Assembly (NCBI GenBank): GCA_033297075.1
Contig: MU858286.1
Location: 1 to 51,019 of the forward strand
From: Rhypophila decipiens
Taxonomy: Eukaryota > Ascomycota > Sordariomycetes > Sordariales > Naviculisporaceae
DNA length: 51,019 nt
Direction of reading: 5' to 3'
A program made the position numbers and the translations under genes. The notes beneath the pieces are model-generated. The model saw only the letters and a list, made by a program, of their open reading frames with translations, made no database searches and was not told the origin of the DNA. Below are positions 42,192 through 51,019 of this stretch, in pieces. Position 1 is the stretch's first letter, and each line of letters opens with the position of its first letter.

Positions 42192-43318
42192 ATGCCTCCT
42201 CTTGGTTGGTTCCTTGCTCAGGGAATGATCCCGCTAGGACCCGATAGTAGTGATGACGACGAAGGTCCGTGCGAACTCCCTGATGGTCGACTGGTCTGCG
42301 GTCCCCATGGCCTCACCGTCTGCGGCAAATGTTGCGTGGACTACAACTTTGGAAATGACGTGGGAGCTGATTATCATTATACCGCCGGTTTTGCCGAAGT
42401 TGAGAGCGAGGAAGACGCCGTTCATCCACCCTCCACCGGACCTCCACCGGCCTCAGCGAGCCACCGCCAGCAGGCTCGGGCTACTCCACACGCAGTAGCC
42501 CCCGATATTTCGGCCCCTGGTCTTGAAGATATCCTGAACCCTGATCCCCTTGTCGAACATCCCAAGGGCACTGGTCGGGTGTTCCCGTCCAAATTCACAC
42601 CCCCATCAAGTGCCGTCACACCTCAGGAGCTGTTCTCTGGTCGACGCAAGATTATGCTTGTGACGAGGCATGTCAACTTCTGTGTCACAGATGATTCTTG
42701 CCCCCCCTCAGTTGTGTCGAGGCTGACAAGTGACGTGTGCCTCTTAGATATGTCCTCCCTCACGATGCCAGAACTGGCCTCATTTTCGCCGATGGTGCAT
42801 GCTTGGACAATGGACAAGCTAACCCCAGGGCGGGCTGGGCATTCTGGCATGGCACGGGTGCGGCCGGCCAACAACTGGTTGCGTCTGGCCGCTTGGAGAA
42901 GAAGGGACCTTATGGAGACGAGGGTGCCCAAACCAGCAATCGTGCCGAGCTTCGTGCGGTCATCGCTGCATTGCGGTTCCGATACTGGCCGGGCGAGAGG
43001 TTCAACAGGCTCGTGATTGCTACCGACTCCGAGTACGTCGTCGAGGGCGCCACGAATTGGTCCCGAAATTGGATTAGGGAGAATTGGACTCGCAGGGCGG
43101 GCCCGCGCAGTCGCCAACGTACAGAGGTCAAGAATAAGGATTTGTGGCAAGCCTTGTTGGGACAAATTGAGAAGTTCAAGACTGGTGGGATGGATGTCGA
43201 GTTTTGGAGGATCCCGAGGGAGTGGAACACAGTGGCCGACGCAGCTGCCAAGCAGGCTGCAGCGGAGTCGGATGAAGGGTATGATGAGTTTCAGGACTTG
43301 ATGGGGATCAATGTCTAG
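42192..43318 (+). CDS. RNase H-domain protein with Cys-rich N-terminus, 348 aa
   Basis: Predicted as join(42192..42667, 42748..43318) with a GC-AG intron (AG|GCATGT...CTTAG). This is the only choice found that keeps phase and gives VTRYVLPHDARTGLIF. The RNase HI fold has Asp in LIFADGACLDNGQ, Glu in TSNRAELRAVIAAL, Asp in VIATDSEYVVEGA and Asp in TVADAAAKQAA, all four metal-binding positions. The fold cleaves RNA in RNA:DNA hybrids. The N-terminal ~60 residues hold CGPHGLTVCGKCCVDYNF, a possible small zinc motif, followed by a Pro-rich linker. Many fungal genomes encode such stand-alone RNase H-like proteins of unknown role; a retroelement origin is possible, but no reverse transcriptase is nearby. 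Confidence 0.85.
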
Positions 43319-43761
43319 TGGGAAGGTGATATGATGGCATATAGCTCAGCTTGACATATTGTCTCTTTTCGTCACAAGAAGCAAGGTCTTCAAAGGTTTT
43401 TGCTGCAATCAATACGTATGGGTAGACCCAACTTAGTAATCATCCTGGCGGAATACCTAATGGAGGTTAGTAGACCGTGCGAATCGGGAGATACCTGCAT
43501 GGACAGACTGTATCAAATGTCTCACAATCCCTGATCGTGCACCATCTGTTGATTGGTGACTCGGTGTTGGTTGTTTTGGAGGCGGTGTGGAATAATTACT
43601 GCCCGAATTGCTTTTGCCTGCTATCACTGGTTTCTCAGAAACTTCCAACCTTCCCTTTCGCTTCCGGTTTTTGCGCCAGGTTTTTGGGAGTCTTTCAACT
43701 CATACTGGAAGTCATTGATATCCTTAACCAGACGATTGACGGACATCGTCTTGTACTCACA
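43319..43761. other. Intergenic, presumed P450 promoter
   Basis: 443 bp. The frame upstream of the P450 ATG is open from 43477 but encodes no P450-like sequence. No other feature seen. Confidence 0.5.
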
Positions 43762-45368
43762 ATGTTAGCTGTTTGGGCGGTAGTATTGTCAGGAGCCGCG
43801 GCTCTTTATATCTTCCTTTGCACTCTCCTTCACCTCACCCAAGACAAGAATGAGCCGCGCATGGTCGAAACGACCATCCCATTTCTCAGCCCGATCCTGG
43901 GCATGGCCGCCAGGAAGGGAGATTTCTACCCTTACATGCGGTATGGACCTGCGATATGAACACTCTGCCAATAACCTGCTGACTGGGTCCCTCCTCCAGC
44001 AAGAAATACAAACTTCCCATATACACCTTGCGCATGCCCGGCACTAAGCTCTACATCATCAACTCAACCGCACTGCTCTCGGTAGTTCAGCGTCAGCACC
44101 GTACCCTCTCGTTCAAGCCAATCGAAGCCAAGGGCGCGCGCGATATGTTGGGCTGCAGTGACACCGCCGACAAGATCGTCAGTCTCGACCCGACCAAGGA
44201 TGGCAGCTACCTGATGACTTTCAACAAGTTTATACATCCCGCCCTGGCCCCTGGTATTCATCTAGATGCCATGAACAAGATCTCTGTGCGGCGAATCTCG
44301 GAGATCATCGGCGAGCTCCAGGCAAAAGCACCAAAGAAGATGAAACTTTTCGAATGGACACGTCATTCCATGCTGCTGGTGTCTACAGATTCCTTCTTTG
44401 GGCCACGAAATCCGTTCCGTGATCCTGCTCTCGAGGAGGCATGGTACAGGTTTGAGCCGAGCATCATTATCTTTTTGCTTGGGCTTTTCCCATCCATTCT
44501 TGCGAGTGACGCTCTCAAGGCCCGGGAACAGATGGCTGAGGCAATAGAGCGCTATCTTCTCTCTGGAGCTCCGCACGACCCCGACACCTCGGAGCTCATC
44601 CGGGCCAGGCTTGCGCAAAACAACTCTTTTTCCATGCCCATCAAAGACCAGGCACGCTTTGAAGTCGGGAGCACGTTTGGTATCCTCGGAAACACCATTC
44701 CCTCATCCTTTTGGATCTTGTTTCACATTTACTCGGATCCTAGCGTCTTTTTCGAAATCAGAGACGAAGTTTCCAAGCTCGTTACTACCACCGTGTCTGG
44801 GGACGGAGTAACGACTCACAGCATCGACGCTGCGGCTGTTAGAACCAGCTGTCCAATTTTGCTTTCCACACTGCGGGAAGTCTTTCGCTACCACGGGGTC
44901 GGTATTTCTCCTCGGATGGTGATGGAAGATCACCTCCTCGACGGCAAATACTTGCTCAAAAAGGGTAACACCGTGATGATTCCGGGGCGAGTGCAACATA
45001 TGGACGATTCAATCTGGGGGCCGGATGTATCCACGTTCAATCACCGCCGGTTTGTCACCACGGATGCGGAATATCAGCGTGCCAGTCCCATTGCGTTCCG
45101 TGGATTTGGTGGGGGGACGACACTGTGCCCAGGGAGACATTTTGCCAGCACAGAGATACTTGTTTTTGCGGCGCTTATGGTTATGAGATTTGATGTTCGG
45201 CCGGTTGGGGGCAAACTGTGGGTACAGCCGACTGTTGATAAGAGTCCCATGGCTGCGGCGGTTCCGGTGCCTGATGGTGATATTGAAGTGGAGGTTGAGC
45301 TCAGGGGACCTAAGGAGCAGGAATGGCGCGTTTCATTCTCGTGCTCTGGGGCGGGCGTGGAGTTGTGA
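43762..45368 (+). CDS. CYP7/CYP8-like cytochrome P450, 515 aa
   Basis: Predicted as join(43762..43940, 44000..45368), donor GTATGG, acceptor CTCCAG, phase 2, giving YPYMRKKYKLP. The membrane anchor is LAVWAVVLSGAAALYIFL. The I-helix reads GILGNTIPSSFW instead of the usual AGxxT: Asn replaces the acid of the acid-alcohol pair, as in animal CYP7 and CYP8 enzymes. ExxR is EVFR at 353-356. The haem loop is FGGGTTLCPGRHFA with Cys436. In animals this type includes sterol 7-alpha-hydroxylases and prostacyclin synthase; fungal members act in varied secondary pathways. It lies 3.7 kb from the prenyltransferase with an RNase H gene between, so pathway membership is uncertain. Confidence 0.9.
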
Positions 45369-47008
45369 TTTTGTCTGCTGAGGATGTTAGGGATTATGGT
45401 AGTATCACGTGTGTAGTGTGGTGCTGTGAGAACTGGCCTATTATTAGAAAATTCATGGGGAAGCTATAAGTTCTCACTTTTCATTTAGGCAAGATCAAGT
45501 TAGGATTAGGGTTATGTATGGTATGCCTCTGCTTTCCAGAAATTCCGGAGATAAAGACACCTGGCTAAACTCTGACCCTTACAAATTCCATTTTACCATT
45601 CGATTAGAAACGTCAACAGATATTAATAATTAGTAGCACAAAATGCGTTGTCATATCGCCATCCCAGCTGTTTGGATGTTCATTCGGCCCGTGCCGCATT
45701 GGGTACCATGGTCGCTTAGCCAAAACGAAGATGGGACGAACTCGTGCATAGGACCCACCAGTCGAGACTTGGAATATCGGGCCGGCTTAGTGGGAAGAGT
45801 CCGAGGAAACCGAATCTAGGAGACTCTGACTATCACAAGGCTAATAAACGATCCTTCGAGTTCCTGGCATGAAGATTACACCGACTGTCACCGAGACCAC
45901 CACAAAGCCGAAGCTCTGTGTGATGCCCGGATACACCGGTGTCCAAAAAGGATTGCCATTACGTGAGCGAACCATGTCCCTGGTATTTGGACGATCAGTT
46001 GCCTTAACCAATTACCTGTGCCACATACAGCCCCCATTGTCCCTGGCATAAGATCCTGGGCCAATCCTACTCGCACCGAAGCTCCCCAGCTTCTAATGCG
46101 ATACATGTTCTTTCTGTGAACGGATCGGATCCCGCAGAGCCGTTTGTGGCGCTCCCCGCCATGGTAGACTTCCACCCTGGGCCTCATCTCTTGAAGGAGG
46201 CTGACTGTGGCGTTCGGGAGGATTTAAGGCCGCGTGTGGCATACCTCGAGATCCGGACATGCATTCTTTCACGTAACACAATCGTTCCCATGATATGATG
46301 GCTTCTGGGGTTTACATCTGAACAGAAAGAAGGCCGACCGACTTGTTACCAAGGCCTGAGCAGATTGGTCAACAAAATCTGATTCATATCTGCCATCCTC
46401 ATCGTTCTGATCTCTGATTAGTCAGGGTCTCCCACACCACACCTAGTCCATCCCGTGCGGTGGCGCGGGGGTCACAACGTGGGACGGTAAGCTCCAGGGG
46501 CCCTCCGCTCAACGGTTGGGTCTGGCCAGCGAGACTATTGATTCTGTGCCGCAGACCATTGACTTCTGATACGAAGCTTAGCTGAACGAGCTGCACGACT
46601 TCGCAAACGGTCAAGATCTGTTCCTACACTGGCAGCGGTCTATGCCGCACATGCATAATACTGCCTGTGCGCCAAGGCTTGCCGCCCTACACTTTCTCAC
46701 CTTCTACTGCACACGGTGGTCAGATGAAGGTGTAGTTCCCAGGGCCTTGTACGCCTAACCGAGGATGAGCATCGTTTGGTTCTGATACCGACTATTAGAT
46801 TTGAAGGTGAGATGGATTCGCAAAAGATCCCCGTTTTTGGGTCTTATACAGCCAGGCCCTAGCCCAACAGGACGAATCGTGTACGACGACTTGGTCGCTT
46901 CGATGGCACGACAGACTATAAAGTCAGGAGATATTTCTGGCAACTTGATGTGCTAGACCTACCTTCATCCCCGTCCGCTCACTTGCCATCTTCCGGTCAT
47001 TATCCACA
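45369..47008. other. 1.6-kb region without a supported gene
   Basis: At 45869-46300 the plus strand has short frames with coding-like words (KPKLCVMPGYTGVQKG; later FVALPAMVDFHPGPHLLKEA) in different frames, which could be a decayed gene, but no family is certain. The rest shows nothing. The right end is the tyrosinase promoter. Confidence 0.35.
46917..46923 (+). promoter_or_regulatory. TATA-like box of the tyrosinase gene
   Basis: TATAAAG lies ~90 bp upstream of the tyrosinase ATG. Confidence 0.35.
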
Positions 47009-48035
47009 ATGAAGTTTCTTCCAAGCCTCCTCGCCCTTGGGGCCATGTTTGATGCCTCCCTCGCAGCACCATCATCTTCCCTTGAACCAAGAGCATGCAC
47101 TACTCCCAAGGTCCGCAAGAACTGGGCATCGGCCACCACGGCCGAGAAGTCGGCATACATCAACGCCGTCAAGTGTCTCACGACTAAGCCGTCCAAGCTT
47201 GGCAAGTCTCATAAACTCTATGACGACTTTGTCTGGGTGCATGCTACCTTGTTCCAACAAAGTAAGTTTCCCACGCCATCAACAAGTGAATCCTACTAAC
47301 TGGAGCTATCACCCTACAGTTCACAACGTGGCCGCCTTCCTTCCCTGGCACAGATACTTCCTCACCCTGTACGAGACATCCCTCCGACAATGCGGCTACA
47401 CCGGCAACATGATGTACTGGGACTGGGTGGCCGACAGCGCCAAACCCTCCAAGGCCAAAGTCTTTGACCCAACCACCGGCTTCGGCGGCAACGGCAACAC
47501 GACCTCCACCGTCTGGGGCACCAACTGTGTCCTCACCGGCCCATTCAGCAAGTCATCCGGCTTCACGCTGCGCTACTGGAATGATGAAGTCCGCCCCCAC
47601 TGTCTCCTCCGCGTGTTCGAGCCAGGCTACCCAGAGTACAACATCACCGAGATGTACGGCGACAATTACTCGCCCTCTGTCATGGCCCAAGTCAACGCAG
47701 AGACTACCTTTGACGGCTTCTCAAATTACTTGGAGAACGTACCCCACGCGGCGGTTCATTCTGGCGTGGGCAATCTAAATGGTGATATGGGACCGCAGTC
47801 TTCGTCACCGAATGATCCGCTTTTCTTTTTGCATCATACACAGGTTGATCGGCTTTGGTATCTTTGGCAGAGGGCCAATCCTGGGGCTAGGACGTTTGCT
47901 TATGGAGGTTACAAGTGGCCTGATTATACGCCTGCTGGGCTGGATGATCTCATGCCTATGGGTGGGTTGGGGGCTAACGTCACGGTGCGGACTATGATGG
48001 ATGTTAATGCTTCTAATCTTTGCTACAAGTATTAG
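47009..48035 (+). CDS. Secreted tyrosinase-type copper enzyme, 322 aa
   Basis: Predicted as join(47009..47261, 47320..48035): donor GTAAGT, CTACTAAC branch point, acceptor CTACAG, phase 1. A signal peptide covers residues 1-~20. The CuA ligands are His78 (DDFVWVHATL), His86 and His95 (IHNVAAFLPWHRYF). CuB has His227 and His231 (VPHAAVHSGVG), then FFLHHTQVDRLWYLW at 252-266. The type-3 copper pair oxidises phenols to quinones with O2. It is short: there is no C-terminal lid domain like that of latent fungal tyrosinases, so it resembles the small secreted tyrosinases of ascomycetes. It could oxidise phenols made by the neighbouring genes or act independently in pigmentation. Confidence 0.92.
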
Positions 48036-48492
48036 CCATGGTGGGTGTGTTTGGTAGTGGGTAGTTTTGTCAATCACTTTTATTATCCAGTATTCCACGG
48101 TAAATAGTCAAGTGGTTGCCTGGTTGACATGGTTGCTATGTCTCTCAGTGACTTTGTCAATGCATTTTCCTGTAGAAATGCCGCATTAACTTGACTTATA
48201 AAGGGCCTATTTTACAAATTATAAAGGCATCCGGATATCGCGAGTATAGCCTTGGTCAGGTAGTGCAGTTGATGATCCAGTGAGTCATGCTCGTAGCGAG
48301 ATCGACCCCGTTCACTGACGGTTTGTTGCCAGAGTAGTCAGGGTCTCGGTCATCTCGCCCTACAGGCTACCATATAAATGGTAGCTCAAATTCCAACATT
48401 GCAATGGTATCTTGACTTTCTCCACCTCGTGAATTATTGGAGCTGCAAGAAATCATTTTACTATTTGAATCCTTCAGGGATCCTTCGAGACG
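48036..48492. other. Intergenic, no gene seen
   Basis: 457 bp of AT-rich sequence between tyrosinase and the F-box-like gene. Confidence 0.5.
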
Positions 48493-50462
48493 ATGGCGGA
48501 TACCCAGGACGCCGGCCAGCCAGCGCCACCAGTGGTCCCAGGGGAACCCCATCCACCACCAACTCGGCTCTCCTTACTTTCCCTTCCGAACGAGGTATTG
48601 GCGCCCATTTTTCAGTTCGTGATGGACTATGAGGAGCGGGATCATGGTCCCCTCCGGAAGCGTACATCCGAGTCCATGAAAGATGTTGCAAATCTTGCCC
48701 TCGTTTGTCGGAGATTTTGTGATGTAATACGGACAGTTTTATACGAACATATTGAGTTCCCTCGACGAGCGATTACCTGGCCGTTCAAACATGGACCGCT
48801 GTTCAGGCGTATGACCATCCTGCTGAATTCATTTACGAGTAATGCTGCGCTTTCAGGGAAGGTTCGTGCTATCACTGCAGTATGTACCTCACCTTTTCAC
48901 ATCTGCTTGATTGGGTTTTGCACATCTAATCGAGATTAGGGTCCAGTGGGAAGAGCAGCAGCATATATTGAAGCGGAGGAATACATCAGACTACTCAAGG
49001 AAATCTTGGTCCACGTTCACGGCACGGGCAAGCTAGCCAGAGCTCGCATTACTCTACCTTCTTGTCGATACCCTGACACTACTAAACCCTTCCCTATACC
49101 GCCCCGAATTTTAGGAGAACCTCTGTCGATATCGCCCAGCCTAGTACATCTCACGCATTTGGTGGTCGAAGGGGCAGCAGATGCTAGGTCTGTACCGGAT
49201 TCTTATGTTCCACAAACCCTTCTAAACGACGTCATCTCTTGGGCACCAAACATCAAGACTCTCGTCCTCCGGCGAGTGCCGCACGAGGCCAAGTGGAATC
49301 TAACTATTGGTCGGAGGCTCCATAATCTGACCGTGCTCGAGGTTGAAGACCGTGACGACGATGAGTCGGACGAGACATTTTCAGAGCCCGGATTGCCGAG
49401 GCCGAGCCATTCGTGGTTTACCAGGGGATCTGAAATGCTTTTACCTGAGCTTTTCAGGTGGTGCGCCGGCCTGCGCAACCTACGGATGAACCCAGGCGGA
49501 CCAATGTACCAATCGGAACTCATCGCGGATGCTACAGACTGGGATTCCTGCCCGGAAAGTCACAACTATAGTACCGAGAACCTGCGATCAGAGCTCGACG
49601 ACGAAGCTCTACAAGAAATATTTGAAGCCATTTCCTTGGAACCCCCCGGAGGGGACAGTCTAGAGATTCCGACCTTTAGAATTACGAGGTCGCCGGGTCT
49701 ACATTTACTTGACGTAATTAGTACGTATTCGCTCAGCGCAGCAACTCTAGAACGCCTCCATCTGGGTGACGTCCGAGGAATCATCGACAGAGATGATGAT
49801 AATCTAGGCGTACATCTCCATCCGGGTGTCGTCCGAGGAATCCACAGAGACGATGACGATCTAGGTGTACCTCCCGGGCCTCGCCCGCCGACATTTATGA
49901 ATTTTCGGGGAGCCGGGATTCCTCAATTGAAGTTCCTCTGTATCCACTTCACCAATATCTTTACACGCCATCGCGAAGAAGGCTCGAAATCGCATCCTTA
50001 TTCGCAATATCTTTGACGGTCTACTCAACATGTGTCCTCAGCTAACATACCTGGAGGTTACTGGTCTATTGCCACGTCCCCATTGGATTCAAAAAGTCTT
50101 GGTGTGTCTTGACGAGGAAGCTCGTAGACATTCTGTGGACCAGAACGCATCACGATCACCGGCAACCTCGCACCGCCTAACCAGGGTGACCCTAGTTACC
50201 GAGGGCGGTACCGGAAAAGATTCGCTTGACACAAAGTTCACTTGTGAATATTACGGCGCACGGTTTGCCTCGATGGGCGTCGAACTTGCGTGCGCAGGCT
50301 AAGCTTTTTCAGGAGGGGCTCCTTGCTAGGGTATTTAGGCTGGAACTGGGACTAACACCGTGGAGGAGGCTAGATACTGGTGTAGATCTGGAGGCGCAGA
50401 AGAAGCCACTGAATGAAAACCACAACCTGTCTCACAGGGGCTTATTTGACGATGTATTGTAG
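48493..50462 (+). pseudogene. F-box/LRR-like gene with two frame breaks
   Basis: ATG at 48493; exon 1 to 48879, intron 48880..48939 (GTATGT...TTAG), then a long exon. LSLLSLPNEVLAPIFQFVMD and VANLALVCRRFCDVIRTVLYE form an F-box-like N-terminus, the SKP1-binding part of SCF ubiquitin ligases. Leucine-rich segments follow (SLVHLTHLVVEGAAD; APNIKTLVLRRVP; LHNLTVLEVEDRDDDES). The frame ends at 50016, but coding resumes in another frame from ~49970 (IFDGLLNMCPQLTYLEVTG) to 50302. It then appears to resume again in a third frame (LFQEGLLARVFRLELGLTPW, stop at 50460). No introns explain the shifts, so the gene is probably inactive in its C-terminal third, or the sequence has errors. Such F-box genes turn over fast in fungi. 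Confidence 0.65.
49756..49874 (+). repeat. Tandem duplication of ~60 bp within the F-box-like gene
   Basis: Two adjacent units (60 bp, then 57-59 bp) encode HLGDVRGIIDRDDDNLGV and HPGVVRGIHRDDDDLGV, an in-frame duplication with a one-codon deletion in the second unit. Confidence 0.8.
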
Positions 50463-50927
50463 CCTCTTAAAGACCCGAGAAGCACCGCATTCTTAATATT
50501 TGTCGTAGAGCAGTGTATTTGTTTAGTAGCTTGTTCATCGTCATTACTCAGCAATCTCACTTACTTAGTTTCTCAACGTGTTATCTATGAATCCCTGGCC
50601 TTATATCCTTGTATTCGATATCCGAGACCTTGTATGAACCGGTCTAGTAGACACAGATGTCATGAAGTTAACTGAGAATGCCAAAAAGAGGGGGCATCGA
50701 GTTCAGGATAGTCAGCAATGATTGACGATTACACAAGTCGGCACCGAGAAATTAATTGTTCCCTTATTTGCTTGAAAGGTTCGATGACCGATACGAATGG
50801 ATAATCTAGTAAGTCAGACTTATTCTTAAGTAAATCTTGTATGTTTTTATATACTCAAGGAAGCAAGCCTACGCAGCAATCTACAATTAAAAAATCCACA
50901 ATCAGACACAGTACTATAGTCCAGAAT
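50463..50927. other. AT-rich right flank, no gene seen
   Basis: 465 bp between the F-box-like gene and the right terminal repeat. No gene or RNA seen. Confidence 0.5.
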
Positions 50928-51019
50928 TGTGACGAATCCACTAGTCTAGAACCCTACCACTAGGCCATGGAACCCTCCGCAAAAGGATGTCGAATTTCAA
51001 GTCGAACGCCGACTTGAAA
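50928..51019. repeat. Right copy of terminal repeat, ends on palindrome
   Basis: 92 bp matching 96-190 in direct orientation. The same 25-bp perfect palindrome occupies 50995-51019, the final bases of the window. On the minus strand the A-box-like word is TGGCCTAGTGG, a perfect match to the tRNA A-box consensus. Confidence 0.75.

Noticed and set aside
45869..46298. A CIMIP2/DUF2475-like gene from the words PGYTG and FHPGPHLL
   Set aside because: The words are in different frames, no full domain could be assembled, and the family resemblance is too weak to name.
1..51019. tRNA or rRNA genes
   Set aside because: No cloverleaf with both A and B boxes at proper spacing was seen; the A-box words in the terminal repeats lack a partner B box.

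Overview
The window is nuclear DNA from a filamentous ascomycete (Pezizomycotina). The genes are split by short introns with GT donors, CTAAC/CTGAC-like branch points and AG acceptors. The gene content is typical of that group: cytochromes P450, BBE-type FAD oxidases, an SAT4/PTH11-like membrane protein, an Argonaute, an Ayg1-like hydrolase, a secreted RNase T1-like enzyme, a tyrosinase, and a relic of a DUF3435 tyrosine recombinase, the 'captain' of Starship giant transposons. The species cannot be fixed from sequence alone. Both ends carry the same ~92-95 bp repeat and the last base is the last base of its palindrome, so the window may be a whole contig broken at repeats.

Layout. 1-4.4 kb is a graveyard of mobile DNA: an LTR-like block, a broken captain gene with a foreign methyltransferase-like fragment inside it, a second captain scrap, a duplicated captain 3' end, and a kinase C-lobe fused behind that duplicate. 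4.9-16 kb holds mostly intact genes: an unknown protein, a mitochondrial-carrier-like protein, a DUF3632-like protein, an RNase T1-like enzyme, a P450, a P450 stub, and a single-pass membrane protein. 16.4-19.5 kb is one large gene whose product joins a very acidic repeat region to a degenerate kinase domain. 20.3-25.9 kb has an Ayg1-type hydrolase and an Argonaute that carries an apparent frameshift. 26.2-27.5 kb is a 22-bp minisatellite, then hairpins.

29.7-40.1 kb looks like part of a secondary-metabolism locus: a dead cupin gene, a short-chain dehydrogenase/reductase (SDR), two BBE-like FAD oxidases flanking an SAT4-like membrane protein, and a UbiA aromatic prenyltransferase. A CYP7/8-like P450 (43.8 kb) and a secreted tyrosinase (47 kb) lie further right, separated by an RNase H gene. 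No PKS, NRPS or terpene synthase is visible, so the substrate would have to come from elsewhere. The prenyltransferase-plus-BBE pairing suggests prenylation of a phenol followed by oxidative cyclisation. This is an inference, and one oxidase and the prenyltransferase each read with a one-base frameshift. The right end is an F-box-like gene with frame breaks, then the terminal repeat.

Splice sites were chosen by eye from consensus, phase and conserved motifs. Family assignments rest on remembered motifs, not on database searches.
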